A DNA stretch of 64,000 bases from Sphingomonas sp. PP-CE-1A-559 (lineage in GTDB: Bacteria; Pseudomonadota; Alphaproteobacteria; Sphingomonadales; Sphingomonadaceae): NCBI RefSeq assembly GCF_004340965.1, contig NZ_SLYA01000002.1:1-64000 (forward strand). Reading direction: 5' to 3'. The position numbers and the translations under genes were made by a program. Under the pieces are notes generated by a model. The model was given only the letters and a program-made list of their open reading frames with translations. It was not told the origin of the DNA and searched no databases. The number at the start of each line of letters is the position of its first letter. Position 1 is the stretch's first letter. Shown piece after piece: positions 7,907 to 15,744 of this stretch.

Positions 7907-9457
7907 ATGGGCAAGCGGATATTGATCGTGGGCGGTGGCACCGCCGGGTGGCTGACCGCGGGCTATCTCGCCAAGCGGCTTGGCGCGGACCTGCCGGGCG
8001 GCGTCGCGATCACGCTTGTCGAGTCGCGAGACATTGGGATCCTTGGCGTCGGTGAGGGGACGTTCCCGACGATCCGGCGAACGCTGGCGACGATCGGGAT
8101 CGACGAGGCCGACCTGATCCGTCGTTGCGGTGCGACGTTCAAGCAGGGTGCCAAGTTCGTGCACTGGCGCCACGCGCCGGGGCAGGGGGCGACCGATCAC
8201 TACTCGCATCCCTTCCAGGTCGCGGATTCAAGCGATGGCCTCGACCTGCTGCCGTATTGGCTGCTGGGGCATGGCGGTCCGGAGAATTGGGACGAGGTCT
8301 CCAATCCGCAGAAAAAAGCCTCCGACCAGCATCGCGCACCCAAATTGCCGACCAATCCCGATTATGTCGGGCCGCTCAACTACGCGTTCCACTTCGACGC
8401 CGTCGCGCTGGCCGGTCTGTTGCGCGAGCAGGGCGTGAAGAACGGCGTCCGGCACCTGACCGACACCGTGAGCGAGGTGCTGCTCGATGCCGAGGGTGCG
8501 ATCGGCGGCGTGCGCACCGAGCGGAACGGCGTTCTGGACGCGGATCTTTATATCGACTGCACCGGCTTTCGCGCCGAACTGATCGGCAAGGCGATGAAGG
8601 TTCCGTATCGCTCGTGCCGGGACGTCCTGTTCTGCGATCGCGCGATCGCGGCGCAGCTACCCTATGCGCGGCCCGACGATCCGATCGCCTCCTACACGAT
8701 ATCGACCGCGCAGAAGAACGGATGGATCTGGGATATCGGGCTCGATCGCCGGCGGGGCATCGGCCATGTCTACTCGTCCGATCATGGCGACGACGAGACG
8801 GCGGAGCGCGTCCTGCGGGACTATCTCGGCGCGGCGGGTGAAAAGGCCGATGTGCGCCATTTCAAGTTCGATGCCGGCTACCGCGAGGTCAACTGGTACA
8901 AGAACTGCGTCGCGGTCGGGCTGTCGAGTGGTTTCTTCGAGCCTCTCGAAGCGACCGGCATCGCGTTTGCAGAGGTGTCGGCGGGAATGATCGCCAACCT
9001 GTTCCCGTGGGGCGGCGATTACGAGACGTCCGCGCGTCAGTTCAACGCGAACATGCTCCGCCGCTACGAGCGCGCGCGCGATTTCATCAAGCTCCATTAT
9101 TGCATCTCGGAACGGCGCGACACGGCGTTCTGGCGCGATAACGTGGCCGACGCGTCGGTGCCCGACAGCTTGCTGGCACTGCTAGACCGGTGGCGCTTCC
9201 GGCCGCCCAACGAGCTAGACATCGACGGCCAGGTCGACATCTTCACCGAGGCGAGCTGGCAGTATGTGCTGTACGGCATGGGGTGGAAGACGGACCTGAG
9301 CGCGAAGGCCGGTGCCCTGCGCTATCACGAGGATGCGCGGCGCGCGTTCGCCGAGGTACAGCGTCAGGCGCGCTACGCGATCGCCAACCTCCCGTCGAAC
9401 CGGGACCTTGTCGCGTACGCTCAGACCCACAGCTTTGGTGCGCGGGCCGCGGCATGA
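7907..9457 (+). CDS. Flavin-dependent tryptophan-halogenase family protein 1
   Basis: 516 residues. The FAD-binding GGGTAGW is at residues 9-15, followed by GVGEGTFPTI. The halogenase lysine falls at K79 (ATFKQGAKF), the same number as in PrnA, and the second catalytic glutamate at E345 in SGFFEPLEATG. The WxWxIP signature is only partly kept (W273 and W275 in GWIWDIGL). Family enzymes halogenate tryptophan or other aromatics with FADH2, chloride and oxygen. In TonB-receptor glycan loci of Caulobacter-like bacteria such genes are frequent but their role is unknown, and no separate flavin reductase is visible here. GAGG lies upstream of the ATG. The stop overlaps the next start (ATGA), so the two are translationally coupled. 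Confidence 0.88.
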   Translation: MGKRILIVGGGTAGWLTAGYLAKRLGADLPGGVAITLVESRDIGILGVGEGTFPTIRRTLATIGIDEADLIRRCGATFKQGAKFVHWRHAPGQGATDHYSHPFQVADSSDGLDLLPYWLLGHGGPENWDEVSNPQKKASDQHRAPKLPTNPDYVGPLNYAFHFDAVALAGLLREQGVKNGVRHLTDTVSEVLLDAEGAIGGVRTERNGVLDADLYIDCTGFRAELIGKAMKVPYRSCRDVLFCDRAIAAQLPYARPDDPIASYTISTAQKNGWIWDIGLDRRRGIGHVYSSDHGDDETAERVLRDYLGAAGEKADVRHFKFDAGYREVNWYKNCVAVGLSSGFFEPLEATGIAFAEVSAGMIANLFPWGGDYETSARQFNANMLRRYERARDFIKLHYCISERRDTAFWRDNVADASVPDSLLALLDRWRFRPPNELDIDGQVDIFTEASWQYVLYGMGWKTDLSAKAGALRYHEDARRAFAEVQRQARYAIANLPSNRDLVAYAQTHSFGARAAA

Positions 9458-10986
9458 CCAGCGACGGTGCCGCCCGAGTCACGAAGGTCGTCATCGTCGG
9501 CGGTGGCACGGCCGGCTGGATGACCGCCGCTGCGCTGTCGCGGCTAGTGCCGAGCGGCGTATCGGTCACACTCGTCGAATCCGAGGAGATCGGCACCGTC
9601 GGCGTCGGCGAGGCGACGATCCCGCCGCTGCTCGACTTCAACCGCATGCTGGGGATCGACGAAGACGCGTTCGTCCGCGCGACCGGCGCGACGTTCAAGC
9701 TGGGGATCGAGTTTCGCGACTGGGCTCGGCTCGGCGACGCGTATCTGCATCCGTTCGGTACGCATGGCCGTGATATCGGCGGGGTGCAGTTCCATCAGCT
9801 CTGGCTCCGTCAGGCCGCGTTGGGCAACCCCGATCCGGGACCGATCGGCGACTATTGCCTGTCGGCGGTCGCGGCGCGTCGCGGGCGGTTCACCCGGCCG
9901 AGCGCCAATCCCGAGTCGGTCCTGTCGACCTTGTTCTACGCGTTCCACTTCGATGCCGCCTTGTACGGGAAGTTCTTGCGCGACATGGCGGAGCAGGACG
10001 GCGTGGTTCGCGTCGAGGGTCGCGTGGTCGCGGTCGAGAGGGACGCGGGGACGGGATTCATCGAGGCGGTGCGGCTCGAAGGCGATCGCCGCATCGACGG
10101 TGAATTGTTCATCGACTGCAGCGGTTTCCGATCGTTGCTGCTGGGCGGCGCGCTGGACGTTCCGTTCACGAGCTGGAAGCATTGGCTACCGTGCGACCGG
10201 GCCTGGGCGGTGCCGAGCCAGCGACAGGGAGGTCTGACCCCGTATACGCGCGCGACCGCCGATACCGCCGGATGGCGCTGGCGCATCCCGCTTCAGCACC
10301 GGGTCGGCAACGGGTACGTCTATTCCAGCGCACACATCGACGACGACGATGCAAGGCGGGCGCTTTTGGCGGGGTTGGAAGGGGAGGCGTTGGGCGAACC
10401 ACGCCAGTTGCGCTTCGAGGCAGGTCGACGGGACCGGCTATGGGAGCGGAACTGCGTCGCGATCGGGCTCTCCGGCGGCTTTCTCGAGCCGCTCGAGTCC
10501 ACCAGCATTCATTTGATCCAGTCGGGCATTACGCGACTGATGAGCCTGTTTCCCGACCTGGGGTTCGGCGTGACCGAGATCGACGAGTATAACCGCGTGA
10601 TGCTGCGCGAATACGAACAGGTCCGCGATTTCATCATCCTGCATTATCACGCGACCGAGCGATCGGACTCGCCGTTCTGGGACCAGTGCCGGACGATGGC
10701 GATCCCGGCGTCGCTGTCGGCCAAGCTGGCGCTCTGGTCGGGGAAGGCGCGGGTGTTTCGCGAACAGGGGGAATTGTTCACCCCAGATGGCTGGATCGCG
10801 GTGCTGCTCGGCCAAGGCATCCGGCCGGCGTCGTTCGACCCCCTGGCCAGCGCGTTGCCGGCCGACGAGTCCGCGCGGTTCCTGGCGCATGTTCGGGACG
10901 TGATCGACAAGACAGCTGCGGCGATGCCGACGCACGAGGCGTTCATCGCCCAGAACTGCGCTGCACGAACGCACCAGGCGGCATGA
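9454..10986 (+). CDS. Flavin-dependent tryptophan-halogenase family protein 2
   Basis: 510 residues, a diverged paralogue of the preceding gene. FAD motif GGGTAGW at residues 16-22, GVGEATIPPL, catalytic lysine K82 in ATFKLGIEF, a full WxWxIP signature (WRWRIP, residues 274-279) and E345 in GGFLEPLEST. All residues needed for halogenase chemistry are present, yet the substrate is unknown. The start is the ATG at 9454, which overlaps the previous stop; the frame is open further upstream, but that part overlaps the first halogenase gene. The stop also overlaps the GH74 start (ATGA), so both halogenases and the xyloglucanase are one coupled unit. Tandem copies suggest the pair act together, possibly as a heteromer; this is inference. 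Confidence 0.88.
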   Translation: MTSDGAARVTKVVIVGGGTAGWMTAAALSRLVPSGVSVTLVESEEIGTVGVGEATIPPLLDFNRMLGIDEDAFVRATGATFKLGIEFRDWARLGDAYLHPFGTHGRDIGGVQFHQLWLRQAALGNPDPGPIGDYCLSAVAARRGRFTRPSANPESVLSTLFYAFHFDAALYGKFLRDMAEQDGVVRVEGRVVAVERDAGTGFIEAVRLEGDRRIDGELFIDCSGFRSLLLGGALDVPFTSWKHWLPCDRAWAVPSQRQGGLTPYTRATADTAGWRWRIPLQHRVGNGYVYSSAHIDDDDARRALLAGLEGEALGEPRQLRFEAGRRDRLWERNCVAIGLSGGFLEPLESTSIHLIQSGITRLMSLFPDLGFGVTEIDEYNRVMLREYEQVRDFIILHYHATERSDSPFWDQCRTMAIPASLSAKLALWSGKARVFREQGELFTPDGWIAVLLGQGIRPASFDPLASALPADESARFLAHVRDVIDKTAAAMPTHEAFIAQNCAARTHQAA

Positions 10987-13232
10987 TCCCGTCGCGGCGG
11001 TGCACAGACGGACGGTTGGCTTGGGCAAAGCGGCTGCGCATCGTCGCGACGACGGCGTTGCTGCTGGCGTCCCTCGCAACGCCGGGGTCCGCCCGCGCGC
11101 CGGACGCGGTGGCGTATCGCTGGACCAACGTGACGGTCGGCGCGGGCGGGTATGCGCCCAACATCGTCTTCAGTGCGGTGGAGCGGGGGCTCGCCTATCT
11201 CCGGACCGACATGGGTGGCGCGTATCGCTGGGACGAAAAGATCGCGCGCTGGGTGCCGCTGCAGGACGGTAACGCGGTGCCGAGCTACATGGGTATCGAG
11301 AGCATCGCGCCCGATCCCCGCGATCCCGATGTTGTCTACATGGCGGCAGGGGTGGGTGCCAGCCAGCCCGCGGCAATTCTGCGATCCTCCGACCGGGGAC
11401 GATCCTGGCGGATCACGCCCGTCCCGTTCGCGATGGGCGGCAACGAGGATGGTCGCGGGCTCGGCGAACGGCTCGCGATCGATCCCAACGTGACACGGCG
11501 ACTGTTCTTCGGCTCGCGGCACGACGGCTTGTGGCGCAGCGACGATGCCGGCGCGACCTGGGCAAAGGTCGCGCGCTTTCCGGTCGCCGGGCTGGGACGC
11601 CCCGGTTTTCGCCGGACGCATGGCGGGGTCGCCTTCGTCGCGATCGATCCTACCAGCGGCGGGGCAGGCCGACCGTCCCGACGCGTGTGGGCCGGCGTTG
11701 CCGATCCGGGCGCCACGCATCTGTATCGGTCGGACGACGCCGGCGAGACGTGGGTCGCGGTGACGGGCCCGGCGCTGCTCGCGGCCAAGGGCGTCGTCGA
11801 TCCGCGGGGCGTGCTGTGGGTCGGCTATGCGAGCGGGCTGGGGCCGAGCGGCATCGCGACCGGGGCGGTGTGGCGTTACGATCGCGACGGCACCGGCCGC
11901 GACGTGACCCCCGTCGCGTGGCGCGATACCGGGGCAGAGGGCGCATTCCTCGGCGTTGCGGTGTCCGCGATGTCGCCGGGAACCGTCGCGGTCAGTACCG
12001 TCGACCGCTACAAACACCGGGATTCACTCTGGATCAGCCGCGACGACGGCCGAAGCTGGGACGATGTCGGGCCGCGCAGCCGGCGCGACGTGTCGGCGAC
12101 GCCGTTCCTGCTGCATGAGGGCAAGGGCGCCGATTTCGGCCACTGGATTTCCGGCCTTGCGATCGATCCGTTCGATCCTGATCATGTCGCCTACACGACC
12201 GGTGCGACGGTCTACGCGACCCGCGCGCTCAGGCGTTTGGGCGCGGTCGACTGGGCGCCCTGGACCCGCGGGATCGAACAGACGGCGATCATCACGCTTG
12301 CATCGCCGACCGGGGGCGCGCCGTTGATCTCGGGGTTCGGTGATCTCGCCGGTTTCGTACACGACGATCTCGACCGCTCGCCGCGGCCGACGTTCGTCGA
12401 TCCGTACATGTCGAACACCAACACCATCGATTACGCCGGGATGGCGCCGAACGTCGTCGTCCGAAGCGGCAGCCTGTACCTGGACAGGCCGCGGGACGCG
12501 TCGATGGGGCGGTCGGAGGACGGCGGCCGCACCTGGACCGAGATCACCGTGCCGCCGATGGGCAACCCACCGCGGCGCGAGGATCTGAATGGCGATTGGC
12601 CGATCACCGTATCGGCCGACGGCACGACGATGGTCGTGGCGACCCCGGTCCCGCAGATGTCGCGCGACGCCGGCCGCCATTGGTCGATCGTCGCCGGGCT
12701 GCCGGGCAAGATCCGTGCGGTCGCCGACAAACGCGACCCAAGGATTTTCTATGCGATCGACGTCCTGCATGGGCGGGTGCTGGTGTCGCGCGATGCTGCA
12801 GCCAGTTTCTCCGTCGTCGCGGCACGAGGGCTGCCGGCCGATCTCAAGCCGGTCGGCCGGCAAGGTCGCGAAGCGCAGAGCAGCCTTGTGGCGGACCCCG
12901 ACCGCACGGGAACGTTGTGGCTGCTGGCGGGCGAACGGCTGTTCCGGAGCATCGACGGCGGCGCAAGTTTCGCGCCCGCGCATGGTGAGTTGCGGGTCGA
13001 ACTCTTCGGTCTCGGCCGGAACGGTGTGTTCGCGATAGGAACGCTCGCCGGTGTCCGGGGGGCATGGCGCTCGGTGGATCAAGGACGGTCCTGGGCGCGG
13101 ATCGACGACGACGCGCATCGCTGGGGCGGCCGCTACCGCGTCATCTCCGGCGATCCCAGGCGCGAGGGGCGGGTCTATATCGGCACGGACGGCCGTGGCC
13201 TGTTCTACGGCGATCCGATCGCGGCGCGATAA
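10983..13232 (+). CDS. GH74 xyloglucanase (xyloglucan-specific endoglucanase)
   Basis: 749 residues with a signal peptide (hydrophobic VATTALLLASLATPGSARA, residues 21-39). The two seven-bladed propellers of family GH74 show as repeated BNR/sialidase-like blades such as SSDRGRSW, SDDAGATW, SRDDGRSW and SEDGGRTW. The conserved Asp blocks are present: D76 in LRTDMGGAYRWD and D454 in SGFGDLAGFVHDD, the positions expected for the base and acid of this inverting family. GH74 enzymes cut the beta-1,4-glucan backbone of xyloglucan; endo or exo mode cannot be read here. Start at 10983 overlaps the previous stop. It is convergent with the fucosidase gene, 65 bp away. This gene is the main reason to call the locus xyloglucan-specific. 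Confidence 0.93.
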   Translation: MIPSRRCTDGRLAWAKRLRIVATTALLLASLATPGSARAPDAVAYRWTNVTVGAGGYAPNIVFSAVERGLAYLRTDMGGAYRWDEKIARWVPLQDGNAVPSYMGIESIAPDPRDPDVVYMAAGVGASQPAAILRSSDRGRSWRITPVPFAMGGNEDGRGLGERLAIDPNVTRRLFFGSRHDGLWRSDDAGATWAKVARFPVAGLGRPGFRRTHGGVAFVAIDPTSGGAGRPSRRVWAGVADPGATHLYRSDDAGETWVAVTGPALLAAKGVVDPRGVLWVGYASGLGPSGIATGAVWRYDRDGTGRDVTPVAWRDTGAEGAFLGVAVSAMSPGTVAVSTVDRYKHRDSLWISRDDGRSWDDVGPRSRRDVSATPFLLHEGKGADFGHWISGLAIDPFDPDHVAYTTGATVYATRALRRLGAVDWAPWTRGIEQTAIITLASPTGGAPLISGFGDLAGFVHDDLDRSPRPTFVDPYMSNTNTIDYAGMAPNVVVRSGSLYLDRPRDASMGRSEDGGRTWTEITVPPMGNPPRREDLNGDWPITVSADGTTMVVATPVPQMSRDAGRHWSIVAGLPGKIRAVADKRDPRIFYAIDVLHGRVLVSRDAAASFSVVAARGLPADLKPVGRQGREAQSSLVADPDRTGTLWLLAGERLFRSIDGGASFAPAHGELRVELFGLGRNGVFAIGTLAGVRGAWRSVDQGRSWARIDDDAHRWGGRYRVISGDPRREGRVYIGTDGRGLFYGDPIAAR

Positions 13233-13297
13233 TCCGGCGCTCACGAACGCCCGGCATGCGTCGCTAGGGTCGGCTCGAAGGAGCGGATCGTCGAATG

Positions 13298-14935
13298 CTA
13301 GACCAGGCCGCGGCCTTCCAGCTTCAGGACGGGGACGAAACCCTCGCCGGGGTTGGCAGGCATCGTCAGGTGCAGCCCGCGTGCATCGCGGCGGTGCGCC
13401 ACGCGGTTGCCGCCGAGTAACGTCACGCGCTCGACCACGCCGTCGGCGAAGCGGTTGCGTCCCAGCGCCTCGATCGTGACCTCGCCCTGCGGCCAGCCCA
13501 GGAACAGCGCGTAGAGCGCCCCCTTGTTGGTGGTGAAGCGCACGTCGCGCGACGTGAACACGCCCGAAGACTGTTCGTTCTGCATGCCGGCCTGGAGCTT
13601 GGTCGGGCCTTCGCCGTAGATGCGCCATGGCCGCGAACCGAAGATTGCCTCGTCGTTGACCGCGATCCAGCGGCTCATGCCGTCGAGGATCTTCTCCTCC
13701 TCGCCGTCGATCGATCCGTCGCCGGGCTGCGGGATCGAGAGCAGCAGGTTGCCGTTCTTCGACACGACGTCGGCAAGCCGCTGGATCACCTGCTCGGCGG
13801 TCTTGTAGCTCTTGTCGGTGAGCCGCGCGACGTTGTAGAACCAGTCACCGATGCACGTATCAGTCTGCCACGGCTCGTCCCACAGATGGTCGGTGAAGCC
13901 GCGCTCGACGTCCTGCACGAGGCCGAACCGTGCATAGGGCTTCAACTGCTTGGCAGTCAGTACGACGTCGATCTCGCCGTGCCACGCGATCGAGCGGTTA
14001 TAGTAATCCGCCGCTGCCTGGAGTCCGATCGGGCCGAACGGCAGCTCGTAATCGTCGAAATAGCAGAAGTCGGGCTTGTACTTGTCGATCAGGTCGGTCT
14101 GGCGCAGCAGCCATTTGGCGGCATAGGACGGATCGTTCGGCGGCGGCGTTTCGATCCACTGGCCATCGTTCGCGTCGTGCCACGCGTTCATTGCCGCCAC
14201 CGTGTCGATGCCGTTGGGCAGGACCGCGTGCGCGCCGGTGTAGAGATGTTGCGGGTCGAGCCCGTCCCACCACTTGCCGTGCCCGTCGGCGGTGCGCAGC
14301 GTGAACGCGTCGTAGCGCTGGCCCTTCAGCGGACCGGTCGGGTCATAGCCATAGGCGGTCTGATACCAGTGCCAGCTGTGTGCGGCATGGTTCGAGACGC
14401 CAAACTTGAGCCCGGCTTTCCGCGCGGCCTTTTCCCAGGTGCCGACGACATCACGCTTCGGCCCGACGCGGAGCGAATTCCAAGCGTGATAGCGGCTGTC
14501 GTAGCAGTCGAGATTGTCGTGGTGATTGGCGAGCGAGACGAAATATTTCGCCCCCGCCTTGGCATAGCGGGCGATCAGCGCGTCGGGATCCCAACGCTCC
14601 GCCGTCCAGCGGTTCATCACCTCCATCATCCCCGACTTGGTCGGATGACCGTACGTCTTGAGGTGATGTTCGTAGGCAGGGTGCCCCTGCATGTACATGA
14701 AGCGGCCGTACCAGTCGCCCTGCTCGGGCACCGACTGCGGCCCCCAATGCGACCACAGGCCGAGCTTCGCGTCGCGGAACCACTCGGGGTAGCGATAGTG
14801 ATCGACCAGCGATTGCCAGGTCGGTTGCACCGGGCCCCGCGCCAGCCCCATCGGGCTCTGCGCTAGCGCATGTGTTGCGGGACCGAGTGCGGCGATCCCG
14901 GCGAGAACCGAACGGCGGCTGAGATCGATACTCAC
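13298..14935 (-). CDS. GH29 family alpha-L-fucosidase
   Basis: 545 residues. The start is a GTG at 14935 that overlaps the upstream esterase stop (GTGA). It begins with a twin-arginine signal (LSRRSVLAGIAALG), so Tat export is likely. GH29 features: PEWFRDAKLGLWSHWGPQSV (residues 50-69), LANHHDN, and PDFCYFDD with the candidate nucleophile D294. The family releases alpha-L-fucose, in xyloglucan the fucose on galactosyl side chains. A C-terminal beta-sandwich follows after about residue 430. It is last of three minus-strand genes (GH31, SGNH, GH29) joined by overlaps. Other xyloglucan loci usually have GH95 here, so GH29 would be an alternative solution. Confidence 0.9.
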   Translation of the reverse strand: MSIDLSRRSVLAGIAALGPATHALAQSPMGLARGPVQPTWQSLVDHYRYPEWFRDAKLGLWSHWGPQSVPEQGDWYGRFMYMQGHPAYEHHLKTYGHPTKSGMMEVMNRWTAERWDPDALIARYAKAGAKYFVSLANHHDNLDCYDSRYHAWNSLRVGPKRDVVGTWEKAARKAGLKFGVSNHAAHSWHWYQTAYGYDPTGPLKGQRYDAFTLRTADGHGKWWDGLDPQHLYTGAHAVLPNGIDTVAAMNAWHDANDGQWIETPPPNDPSYAAKWLLRQTDLIDKYKPDFCYFDDYELPFGPIGLQAAADYYNRSIAWHGEIDVVLTAKQLKPYARFGLVQDVERGFTDHLWDEPWQTDTCIGDWFYNVARLTDKSYKTAEQVIQRLADVVSKNGNLLLSIPQPGDGSIDGEEEKILDGMSRWIAVNDEAIFGSRPWRIYGEGPTKLQAGMQNEQSSGVFTSRDVRFTTNKGALYALFLGWPQGEVTIEALGRNRFADGVVERVTLLGGNRVAHRRDARGLHLTMPANPGEGFVPVLKLEGRGLV

Positions 14936-15744
14936 TTGGCTGCGACGGTCCGGCGGATCGCGGCGAGCGCCAGCGGGCGCATTACCGCATAGCCGGCGGG
15001 GGTCGGGTGGACGCCGTCGCTCGCCAGCCCCGGCTTCATCGCGCCCTCGGGCGTGGCAAGCACGGTGTAGTAATCGACATAGGTGAAGCCGTTCTTCGCC
15101 GCATAGGCCTTCAACCAGGTGTTGAGCGCGCGGATCTGCGGGACCGGCTGCTTGTCTTTGCTCCACGGGAAGGCGGCGGCGGGCGGGGTCGAGGCGATGA
15201 TGACCTTGATGCCGTTCGCACGCGCGAGGTCGGCCATGCTGGCGATGTTGCCCTCGACGATCGCCATCGTCGAGGCGCCGGTGTTGCCGGCGATGTCGTT
15301 GGTGCCCGCCATGATGTGGACCGCACGCGGTTTCAGCGCGACCACGTCCTCGCGGAAGCGCACCAGCATCTGCGGCGTGGTCTGCCCGCTGATCCCGCGA
15401 TCGACCAGCCCGCCGGTGAACAGCGCAGCATCCGCACCGATCCAGTTGTCGGTGATCGAATCGCCCATGAAGACCACGCGGACCGGCGTGTTCGAGGCCT
15501 TCAACTGTTCGTTCTGCGCACGGTAGCGGCACAGTTGGCCGAAGTCGCGCGTGAGCGAATGCAGCTTCCATGCCTCCCATCCGGCTCCATCGGTCGGCGA
15601 CGGATGCGCAGGGCAGGGGGCCGCGACGATCCCGACCGGATCACCGGCATAGGGATCGCCCGGAACATTGGTCTGCGCAGCCGCCGGCAACGAGACCAAC
15701 GCCAACGCCGCAATGGCGATGCCGCGCATCACTTCCCCGCGCAT
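14932..15744 (-). CDS. SGNH/GDSL-family esterase, probable carbohydrate acetylesterase
   Basis: 270 residues with a signal peptide (IAIAALALVSLPAAAQ). SGNH hydrolase blocks are clear: S96 in FMGDSITDN, a conserved glycine in DRGISGQTT, N149 in AGTNDI, and the catalytic D243/H246 in SDGVHP. Such enzymes in plant-glycan loci remove O-acetyl groups, fitting acetylated xyloglucan. The ATG at 15744 overlaps the GH31 stop (TGATG). A second in-frame ATG at 15729 follows a tandem copy of the same 13 bases and a GGGGAAG site, so the true start could be 15729. The gene lies between GH31 and GH29, and all three are translationally coupled. Confidence 0.88.
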   Translation of the reverse strand: MRGEVMRGIAIAALALVSLPAAAQTNVPGDPYAGDPVGIVAAPCPAHPSPTDGAGWEAWKLHSLTRDFGQLCRYRAQNEQLKASNTPVRVVFMGDSITDNWIGADAALFTGGLVDRGISGQTTPQMLVRFREDVVALKPRAVHIMAGTNDIAGNTGASTMAIVEGNIASMADLARANGIKVIIASTPPAAAFPWSKDKQPVPQIRALNTWLKAYAAKNGFTYVDYYTVLATPEGAMKPGLASDGVHPTPAGYAVMRPLALAAIRRTVAAK

